Positions 1 to 6,316 of a stretch of DNA of 38,049 nucleotides are shown here, piece after piece; position 1 is the stretch's first letter; every line of letters begins with the position of its first letter. Source of the stretch: Enterococcus nangangensis (GTDB lineage: Bacteria > Bacillota > Bacilli > Lactobacillales > Enterococcaceae); assembly GCF_005405245.1 (NCBI RefSeq), contig NZ_BJDR01000020.1, forward strand, positions 1 to 38,049. The letters are read 5' to 3'. Under the pieces are notes generated by a model. That model was given only the letters and a program-made list of their open reading frames with translations. It was not told where the DNA came from and did not search any database. The translations under genes and the position numbers were made by a program.

Positions 1-70
1 AGCACTGTTTCTTTTGACTTATTTCCAGAGAAAGTAGTTTTCAGAATATTCTAAAACGTTTTGTGCAACA

Positions 71-379
71 CTAGTGAAAATAAGCAAAGTCTATTACTTC
101 GGCAAAAAGATACATCCCAAATACACTTGCCAATAAACCCACCAATAAACCTAAACGGTAGCTCGTAGTTCTCAAGGCCATTTGCCGCTCGTCAAATTTG
201 CTCACTTTAGGGTTCATTTTGTCGCTAACGTTAAGTGCTAGAGCTACTAAGCTTAAGAGTACCACAGTCATGAGTAGCCCCATTAACCAATGGCCAGTTA
301 AAATAAAAATCCCTAAGTTTAGAACACTCCAACCCGCAAGCAAGCCTTTTTGCATCTTGCTTAATTTTTGTTTCTTCAT
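71..379 (-). CDS. Small membrane protein paired with an XRE regulator
   Basis: A 102-residue protein of unknown function. Three or four hydrophobic segments are visible: two in the first half (about 13-50, possibly a hairpin) and one or two near 75-98. A short polar stretch with a DERQ motif near residue 63 separates them. That DERQ-then-helix pattern recalls small membrane proteins of the DUF2178/DUF3796 kind, but this is a resemblance only. Its ATG overlaps the stop of the upstream regulator in an ATGA junction, so the two are translationally coupled and almost certainly one transcript. Regulator/membrane pairs of this type are common in Firmicutes and mostly uncharacterised. The gene is real by coupling and composition; its role is not known. 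Confidence 0.75.
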   Translation of the reverse strand: MKKQKLSKMQKGLLAGWSVLNLGIFILTGHWLMGLLMTVVLLSLVALALNVSDKMNPKVSKFDERQMALRTTSYRLGLLVGLLASVFGMYLFAEVIDFAYFH

Positions 380-588
380 TTTGCTACCCCTCCTTGAATT
401 TTAAAAATTTCTTCCACGGGCCTTTGAAAATAACCGGCGATGTGGAGCGCTAATTCTAACGACGGATTATACTTTCCTGTTTCAATCGCGTTAATTGTCT
501 GGCGGGAAACGGCCAAAATTTCCGCCAATTGTCCTTGAGATAAATGTTGGGCTTCGCGAATTTCCCGCAAGCGATTAATTACCGCCAT
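376..588 (-). CDS. XRE-family HTH transcriptional regulator (Cro/CI type)
   Basis: A 70-residue protein that is essentially one HTH_3 domain. The helix-turn-helix spans about residues 12-50 and contains SQGQLAEILAVSRQTINAIE followed by the GKYNPSLELA signature. The reading frame is open to 606, but the ATG at 588 is chosen because AGGAGGTG lies five bases upstream of it. It resembles the small YozG/YgzD-like regulators that sit before a membrane protein. It overlaps the next gene by ATGA. A palindrome over its own promoter suggests autorepression. The family call is firm; the target genes are inferred. Confidence 0.9.
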   Translation of the reverse strand: MAVINRLREIREAQHLSQGQLAEILAVSRQTINAIETGKYNPSLELALHIAGYFQRPVEEIFKIQGGVAK

Positions 589-621
589 ACTCCCACCTCC
601 TGTCAAGCTTCCTTTACAGTT

Positions 622-650
622 AATATAGCATAGCCCTTATTGGGTGTAAA
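622..650 (-). promoter_or_regulatory. Promoter of the XRE regulator pair
   Basis: On the minus strand TTTACA (645-650) and TATATT (622-627) are separated by exactly 17 bases, each matching the sigma-A consensus at five of six positions. The start of transcription would fall about 30 bases before the regulator's ATG. Confidence 0.65.
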
Positions 651-662
651 GTGTCCTTTACA
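645..662. promoter_or_regulatory. Palindromic operator candidate over the -35 box
   Basis: TGTAAAG-TGTC-CTTTACA is a perfect 7-4-7 inverted repeat that covers the -35 box of the XRE gene. A further half site, CTTTACA, lies at 612-618 just past the -10. Placement over the promoter is typical of autorepression by Cro-like proteins. Binding itself is inferred. Confidence 0.5.
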
Positions 663-671
663 TATTTTAGC

Positions 672-713
672 AAAAAATCGCCGTCTCCTGGTAACTGGAA
701 ACGGCGATTTTTT
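672..713 (-). terminator. Terminator of the ABC exporter operon
   Basis: A perfect 13-base stem (672-684 with 701-713) of a GC core flanked by A and T runs, directly after the permease stop codon. The A/T flanks make it able to work in both directions, which would also shield the divergently placed XRE promoter. Confidence 0.85.
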
Positions 714-3467
714 TTATTCGTTGGACTTTAGTGCTTCAATCATATTAATTTCTCGTAATTTAAAATGGGTCACACCTAAGACAATGGCCGAAAAGGCAAA
801 GGTCAAGAGGCCGGAAATAACGTAACCAGAAAGAGGAATCACCAAAGGGAAAACAATCTCAGAAGTTTCCGCCATTTTTAAAATAGCGTAAGTTAAAAGA
901 TTACCAATACCAAAGCCAAAGAGAATCCCAAAAAGCGTAAAAATTATATTTTCTCGCAGAATGTACATAGTCACTTCGCGATCAAAAAAGCCTAAAACTT
1001 TAATGGTAGCTAGCTCTCGTACCCGCTCAGAAATATTAATATTGGTTAAATTATAAAGCACCACAAAAGCCAGCGTTCCTGAAAGAATGATAAAGATCCA
1101 AACGACGGGTGCTAAGTTATCGGTGTTAGCTAATTGTTTGGTCATTTGAGTAGCAATATAAGTCGTGTTCACCACGTCGCCGGTTGCATTCAGCTCTTTT
1201 GCCAAATCTTCTTCGGCGGCACTGGTTAGCTCTGTTGTCTTCACGATGTAACTATTCGCTTTAAAGTCTTCAGCAAAAATATCTTGGTAATAGGCTTTAC
1301 TAAACCAGATACTGTGACCTAAATAATTTTCGGCAATTTGCGCGACTTTTAACGAATAGCTCTCCTCGTCAATCTCTATTTTAAACGTATCGCCAACGCA
1401 AAGTTTCATGGCTTTGGCTAATTTTTGCGATAAGACAGCACCAGTTTCAGGCAGCGTAAAAGTCTGTCCGCCCTTTTGTGCTTTTAAGGTGACATACTCT
1501 TTAAATTCTTGCGCATCTTGTGGCACTAACACTGTGACATTTTGCTTTCCTAATTCTTTAGTCTCTAACGTAATTTGTTTTTGATAAGTCGCCAATTGTT
1601 GCGTGATTTCTTTTTTAGCCGTTAATAAATCTTCGACTTTAGATAAATCTGTCACGTCGGTGTCCAAGGTGACTAAAGCTTGATAATGCGTTAGATTAGC
1701 GAACTGGCGATGAATCGGCGCAGAGATGGATTCTTTAATGCCAAAACCCGCCAACATTAACCCCGTACAGCCGGCAATACCAAAGATGGTTAAAACCATC
1801 CGCGCTTTATAGCGGAAAAGATTACGATAAGAAACTTTTTGATTAAAGTTTAAGCGGGACCATAAAGGCTTGATTCGTTCTAAAAAGATGCGCTGTCCAC
1901 CTTTTGGCGCTTTGGCTTGCATTAAGCTAGCCGGTTTTTCTTTCAATTCTTTTCTTAAGATGTAACCTAATGCGCCTAAAGTTGCTAAAAGCCCGGCTAA
2001 AGTAGCTAGCAAGATAAATAAAGGATAGTAGCCTAACACCATGGCGTCAAAGACAAACCGTTTCTGAATCATGACAAAAAGAATCCACGGAATAAAGTTG
2101 CTACCAATTACAACGCCTAAAGTCACGCCAATGACTGTCGCCAAGATGGCGTATAAAATATATTTGGAAGCAATTTCTCTTTTGCGATAGCCTAAAGCTT
2201 TTAAGATACCTATCTCCCGCCGATTTTCTTCAATCATCCGCGTCATAGTGGTAAAGGTAATTAAAATAGCAATCAAGAAAAAGAAGACGGGGAAAATATC
2301 GGCGATGGCATTTAATTGCGTTGCTAAAGTAGCATACTCTGTGTAGCCAGGATTATCCTCTCGTAAATTGAGATAATACGTCGGCTTCGCTAGTTCAGCA
2401 ATTTTTGCTTCCCCATCCGCCAGTTGCACTTTGGTGTCAGCTAATTCTTGTTGTTTAGCCGTGAGGTCGGCTTGTTGCTGAGCTAGCTGGGTTTCACCGT
2501 CACTTAGTTGTTGGTAAGCATCTGCTAATTGCGCTTCCGCTACTTCTGCTCCGTATTGTTGGGTTAACAAAACTTTTTGTTGCGCCAATTGTGCTTTTTG
2601 CGCTGCTAAATTATTTTCAGCCGTCGTTAGTTGGGCTTGTCCTGCGGCGAGTTGTGTCTCAGCATCCGTTAGCTCAGCTTTTTTCGGCGCGAGTTCAGCT
2701 GTGGCTGCGGCTTGTAACTCCTCTTGCCGTACGGTGCTCCGCGTTTTAAAAGCCGTGGTTAACTTATCCTGCCACGCTTCAGTTTTATCTTGATAACTAG
2801 CACCAAACGTATCGTACTTTGCTAAATTACTAAAAGAAAGATACAGGATGGAATAAATGTCACTTTGAAAATTTTCTGCGGGTAAATAAGCAAAGTAATC
2901 AATATTGCCATCGCCAACGTTGGTGGTCCCCCGCGTTGCGGTGTCTAAATAGATTGGCGATTGGACAAAACCCACAATCGTGTATTCCGTTTGCGCTAAG
3001 TCTAACTCGTCATCTTCAATCGTATAGGGGTCGCCGATTTTTAACGAGCTAAAATCTTGGGCCAAGACATCTAAAACAATTTCATCGGCGGCTTGTGGTA
3101 AACGTCCAGTAACGACTTCTAAATGATTTTCTTGACTGTCGACGTGATAAGAATAAAGTTGCACCACCGCATTGGTGGAAGTATCCACATAGGCTTGACG
3201 ATATCCAAGTTCAGCGGTGGTGGCCCCATTCTCCAAGGCTAATGTGCGATCCGTTTCGGTTAAACCAGCGCTACCGATAATTTGTAAATCAGATAATTTT
3301 TGGCTATCAAAATAATCATCGGCGGTCGCTTCTAAGTCCGGCCCCACCGCTTTAATTCCTACAAAAAGGAGGACGCCTAGTAAAATGATAATGGTAATGG
3401 CTACAAAGCGGCCGAGGGAACGACGAATATCACGAAAAGTCGAGCGTAAGTAAACATTTTTTTTCAT
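714..3467 (-). CDS. FtsX-family ABC transporter permease with periplasm-side coiled coil
   Basis: A 917-residue permease of the MacB/FtsX superfamily. An N-terminal membrane segment (about 18-38) precedes a long extracellular region whose residues about 240-360 are a Gln/Ala/Leu-rich heptad coiled coil. Two FtsX-type four-helix regions follow, near 390-500 and 790-910; the first carries EENRREIGILKALGY and the second ERVRELATIKVLGF, the typical coupling motif. It lies 12 bases after the ATPase gene and has a strong AAGGAGG site. Members act as mechanotransmission exporters of peptides, lipids or toxic compounds rather than classical importers. The neighbouring TetR gene suggests induction by a small molecule; the substrate cannot be read from sequence. 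Confidence 0.9.
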   Translation of the reverse strand: MKKNVYLRSTFRDIRRSLGRFVAITIIILLGVLLFVGIKAVGPDLEATADDYFDSQKLSDLQIIGSAGLTETDRTLALENGATTAELGYRQAYVDTSTNAVVQLYSYHVDSQENHLEVVTGRLPQAADEIVLDVLAQDFSSLKIGDPYTIEDDELDLAQTEYTIVGFVQSPIYLDTATRGTTNVGDGNIDYFAYLPAENFQSDIYSILYLSFSNLAKYDTFGASYQDKTEAWQDKLTTAFKTRSTVRQEELQAAATAELAPKKAELTDAETQLAAGQAQLTTAENNLAAQKAQLAQQKVLLTQQYGAEVAEAQLADAYQQLSDGETQLAQQQADLTAKQQELADTKVQLADGEAKIAELAKPTYYLNLREDNPGYTEYATLATQLNAIADIFPVFFFLIAILITFTTMTRMIEENRREIGILKALGYRKREIASKYILYAILATVIGVTLGVVIGSNFIPWILFVMIQKRFVFDAMVLGYYPLFILLATLAGLLATLGALGYILRKELKEKPASLMQAKAPKGGQRIFLERIKPLWSRLNFNQKVSYRNLFRYKARMVLTIFGIAGCTGLMLAGFGIKESISAPIHRQFANLTHYQALVTLDTDVTDLSKVEDLLTAKKEITQQLATYQKQITLETKELGKQNVTVLVPQDAQEFKEYVTLKAQKGGQTFTLPETGAVLSQKLAKAMKLCVGDTFKIEIDEESYSLKVAQIAENYLGHSIWFSKAYYQDIFAEDFKANSYIVKTTELTSAAEEDLAKELNATGDVVNTTYIATQMTKQLANTDNLAPVVWIFIILSGTLAFVVLYNLTNINISERVRELATIKVLGFFDREVTMYILRENIIFTLFGILFGFGIGNLLTYAILKMAETSEIVFPLVIPLSGYVISGLLTFAFSAIVLGVTHFKLREINMIEALKSNE

Positions 3468-3479
3468 GTTACTACCTCC

Positions 3480-4181
3480 TTACCACTCAATATCGTCAAT
3501 AGAAATCGGCTGCGGATTGACTTCAATTTTTTTCACTTTGGCGTCATTGATGTGAATCACGCGATCAGCCATGGGAGCGATAGCGGAATTGTGAGTAATA
3601 ATCATCACTGTTTGTTTAAAAGTACGGGAAGCATTTTGCAAAAGTTTTAAAACTTGTTTACCAGTTTGATAATCTAATGCGCCGGTGGGTTCATCACAAA
3701 GTAAGAGCTTCGGATTTTTGGCTAAGGCCCGGGCAATGGACACCCGTTGTTGTTCGCCACCTGAAAGTTGCGCGGGAAAATTATTCATCCGTTCTCCCAG
3801 ACCCACTTCTTTTAAGACAGCTTCCACATCTAATGCCGCCGGTGATACTTGAGTAGCCAGCTCGACATTTTCTTTAGCTGTCAAATTAGGAACTAAATTA
3901 TAAAACTGAAAAACAAAACCCACTTGCGTCCGGCGAAAAGCAGTTAACTGTTTGTCGGAGAAATTGGCGATATTCACGCCATCAATTAAAATTTCACCAG
4001 CAGTGGGGGTATCCATGCCACCTAAAATATTTAAAATAGTGGACTTCCCCGCACCACTTGGGCCTAGGACAACTGCTAACTCCCCTTCTTCCACGGTAAA
4101 AGAAATGTCATTATTAGCCACGATTTCCGTGGTCCCCATTTGATATTTTTTATATTCATTTTTAACTTCGATAAAACTCAC
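3480..4181 (-). CDS. ABC transporter ATP-binding protein (LolD/MacB type)
   Basis: A 233-residue ATPase, the normal size for LolD/FtsE-like partners of FtsX permeases. Walker A is GPSGAGKS (about 40-47), the signature is [15 protein letters not shown], Walker B is [12 protein letters not shown], and the switch His lies in IITHN. It starts at GTG, with AAGGAG eight bases upstream, and is the first gene of the two-gene exporter operon. It should energise the adjacent permease at the inner face of the membrane. A good promoter lies about 60-80 bases upstream. Confidence 0.95.
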   Translation of the reverse strand: MSFIEVKNEYKKYQMGTTEIVANNDISFTVEEGELAVVLGPSGAGKSTILNILGGMDTPTAGEILIDGVNIANFSDKQLTAFRRTQVGFVFQFYNLVPNLTAKENVELATQVSPAALDVEAVLKEVGLGERMNNFPAQLSGGEQQRVSIARALAKNPKLLLCDEPTGALDYQTGKQVLKLLQNASRTFKQTVMIITHNSAIAPMADRVIHINDAKVKKIEVNPQPISIDDIEW

Positions 4182-4236
4182 AGCAAAAACTCCTTTCCAT
4201 TAACTAGACAGGTTGTTGATTTTAAAACACTATGTT

Positions 4237-4265
4237 AGTATAATAATAAAAATATCAAATTTCAA
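4237..4265 (-). promoter_or_regulatory. Promoter of the ABC exporter operon
   Basis: Minus-strand TTGAAA (4260-4265) and TATACT (4237-4242) with a 17-base spacer, five of six matches each. The 9-base repeat at 4214-4222, which recurs inverted at 4292-4300, lies between this promoter and the GTG start and could be part of a TetR operator. Confidence 0.7.
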
Positions 4266-4339
4266 TATGCAAATTCGAAGCAAACGTTATGAAATCAACA
4301 CTTGCTCATAATTTGTATAACTTATAAAGGAGAATTGTA

Positions 4340-4906
4340 ATGGCGGGAACCAAAAATAATCGACGCACCCTCTATACCAAACAAGTCATTCATGAAGCTT
4401 TCTTTCAGTTACTAGCCGAAAAAGATTTTGCCAAAATTACCATAACGGGAATTTGCCAGAAGGCAGCGCTTAATCGGGGCACTTTTTACAGTCACTACGC
4501 CGACCCGCAAGCCCTTTTTACCGAAATTCAAGAAGAACTCTTTCAAGAAATCAAGCCTTTATTAGCCTTTAACCAGCAGCCTGATTTTAAAAGTTGGCTA
4601 ATCAAACTTTTAACGCTTTTACAAAAAAATGAGCCAGCTGCCCGACTCATTTTGCGTGATTATCCCAATAGTCAACTGTTGAAACGCTTATTCGCTGAAG
4701 TGTATGACTTAGCTTGCGCCAACTTCCAGCAACTTTTTCAAGAAGACGATCCTGAGGTTTTAGATTATTACTTTACTTACTTTGTCACTGGCACCATTGG
4801 CACAGTGAATGAATGGCTCACGCGTGGCTGTCCCTTAACGGTGGAAAAATTAGCGGAGCTCTTAAGTAAAGCCATTAACAATGCTTATCCTTCTTCATCG
4901 AACTGA
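4340..4906 (+). CDS. TetR/AcrR-family transcriptional regulator
   Basis: A 188-residue regulator. The N-terminal TetR helix-turn-helix (about 10-57) shows ITGICQKAALNRGTFYSHY, the hallmark of the family; the C-terminal half resembles the DhaS-like ligand domain, including a FVTGTIGTVNEWLTRGCP stretch. It starts at ATG with AAAGGAG well placed. It is divergent from the ABC exporter across a 158-base spacer, the usual layout of a local repressor and its efflux target. Regulation of the exporter and itself is inferred from this arrangement. Its last 22 bases overlap the convergent gene that ends at 4885. Confidence 0.92.
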   Translation: MAGTKNNRRTLYTKQVIHEAFFQLLAEKDFAKITITGICQKAALNRGTFYSHYADPQALFTEIQEELFQEIKPLLAFNQQPDFKSWLIKLLTLLQKNEPAARLILRDYPNSQLLKRLFAEVYDLACANFQQLFQEDDPEVLDYYFTYFVTGTIGTVNEWLTRGCPLTVEKLAELLSKAINNAYPSSSN

Positions 4907-5220
4907 CTCAAGTCCACTTTAAAGCCGTCGAAGACTTCCCCGTCGTAGTAACGCAAGAGTTGCTCTAAAGAAAGATTACTCGTGGTTTCATTTTCTAATT
5001 CCCTACTTGATTCTTCCAGATTTTCTTGCATATTTTCTTTGCGATATAAGGCGTAAGCTTCCGTCATTTGGCGGTAAGCTTCTTTTTTTGAAAAACCTTC
5101 CCCCACTAAGGTTGGGATTTCTTTTAAATACGTTTGATAAAACAAAAGTCCATCTTTTAAAATCGGTGGCAATTCCACCACGTGCAGTCCCACTGCTAAG
5201 AAATGTTCTTCATTAAACAA
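4885..5220 (-). CDS. Unrecognised acidic protein
   Basis: The frame is open from 5274, but TATAAT lies at 5245-5250 within that extension, so the longer form would start upstream of its own promoter. TTG at 5220 has AAAGGGG eight bases upstream and gives 111 residues. I do not recognise the family. The C-terminal half is strongly acidic and probably helical (about 60-85), ending in DLSQFDEEG; a FSKKEAYRQMTEAYALYRKE segment looks like an amphipathic helix. No membrane segment or cysteines are seen. It overlaps the 3' end of the TetR gene tail to tail by 22 bases. Confidence 0.65.
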   Translation of the reverse strand: MFNEEHFLAVGLHVVELPPILKDGLLFYQTYLKEIPTLVGEGFSKKEAYRQMTEAYALYRKENMQENLEESSRELENETTSNLSLEQLLRYYDGEVFDGFKVDLSQFDEEG

Positions 5221-5328
5221 CTTTTCATCCCCTTTGATACTTTTATTATACACGACAAGCAAGGGATCCCCCACTTTTTTTAAACTGTGCTATGCTTACT
5301 TTAAAAGAAACTAAAGGAGTCTAGTGCA

Positions 5329-5700
5329 ATGAAAAAACTTTTATTTATTCAAACAGGTATGGGTGTGGACGTCCACGGACAAGATATTACCAAAGCTAGT
5401 GAGCGAGCGGTGCGCAATGCCATTTATCACAACTCCATGCCGGGCATTGAAGAATTATTACCTGATCACGATTTAAATAATATGTTGGTCACCGTTAAAT
5501 TAGCTTTACCCACGGATGCCAAAGAATTAGATCAAGAAAAAATCAAAGCTTTGATTCCTTATGGCGAGGTCAATATCGTGACCCAACCTGGCGGCATGTT
5601 AACGACCAGTGGTATCTTTTTAGCCGAAAAAGCTGACCGCAATGATTTAATGTACATCGTGGTGGCGGCGGTGGAAGTCAGCTACGAAGGAAAGGAGTAA
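5329..5700 (+). CDS. Lin0512 family protein
   Basis: A 123-residue protein matching the Lin0512 family in size and pattern: the KLLFIQTGMGVDVHGQDITK opening, an ERAVRNAIYHNSMPGI helix, and a glycine-rich QPGGMLTTSGIF segment. The family is a short alpha/beta domain found widely in bacteria; no function is established to my knowledge. It starts at ATG with AAAGGAG nine bases upstream. The glutathione peroxidase gene follows after five bases, so the two should share a transcript. A link to redox metabolism would be a guess from that neighbour alone. Confidence 0.8.
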   Translation: MKKLLFIQTGMGVDVHGQDITKASERAVRNAIYHNSMPGIEELLPDHDLNNMLVTVKLALPTDAKELDQEKIKALIPYGEVNIVTQPGGMLTTSGIFLAEKADRNDLMYIVVAAVEVSYEGKE

Positions 5701-5705
5701 GGAAG

Positions 5706-6182
5706 ATGAATATTTATGATTTTAACGTTACTACTGAAAATGGTGAGGAATATTCTTTAGCCAAATATCGCGGCCGCCCTTTAGTCATCGTCAATACGGC
5801 GACCAAATGTGGCTTGGCGCCGCAATTTAAAGAATTGGAAGAACTCTACCAAAAATATCAGGAGCAAGGCTTGATGATTTTGGGCTTCCCTTCCAATCAA
5901 TTTAAACAAGAAGTAGCTTCTAGCCAAGAAGCGGCAGAAAGTTGTCGCTTAACTTATGGCGTGACTTTTCCCATGCACACCATTGCCCCCGTCAACGGTG
6001 AGGAGGCTCAGCCCCTCTTTAAATATTTAGTTACGGCGGCTCCCGGTACTTTAGGAAATAAAATCAAATGGAACTTCACAAAATTTGTAGTGAGTCCTGA
6101 CGGTGAGACCATTACCCGCTTTGGTCCCCAAACTAATCCCTTAAAGATGGTGCCGACAATCGAAAGCTATTTAACAAAATAA
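5706..6182 (+). CDS. Glutathione peroxidase family thiol peroxidase
   Basis: A 158-residue, cytoplasmic, single-domain GPx of normal bacterial length. The peroxidatic residue is Cys near position 36 in NTATKCGLAPQF, replacing the selenocysteine of animal enzymes. The catalytic partners are present as Gln and Asn/Trp in FPSNQF and WNFTKF. Bacterial Cys enzymes of this group (BsaA-like) often use thioredoxin rather than glutathione. Second gene of a two-gene unit with the Lin0512 gene, followed by a short terminator hairpin. Confidence 0.93.
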   Translation: MNIYDFNVTTENGEEYSLAKYRGRPLVIVNTATKCGLAPQFKELEELYQKYQEQGLMILGFPSNQFKQEVASSQEAAESCRLTYGVTFPMHTIAPVNGEEAQPLFKYLVTAAPGTLGNKIKWNFTKFVVSPDGETITRFGPQTNPLKMVPTIESYLTK

Positions 6183-6189
6183 TTTTAAT

Positions 6190-6215
6190 AGGAGCGCTGC
6201 GGCGTTCCTTTTTTT
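6190..6215 (+). terminator. Terminator after the peroxidase gene
   Basis: A 7-base stem (6190-6196 with 6203-6209, one G-T pair) and a six-base loop, followed by a T run to 6215. Confidence 0.7.
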
Positions 6216-6316
6216 CACGTTAATTTTCAGAATAATTTTTAAATATGCCCCATTTTTGGCAAGACTAAGGTATACTAACTTCAAGCTTTGGAAATTCCCA
6301 CAGAGAGGAACAAAAA

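Noticed and set aside
41-62. Palindrome AGAATATTCT with flanking GTTTT/AAAAC
   Set aside because: Near-symmetric but AT-rich and short, with no promoter or gene that it clearly serves inside the window.
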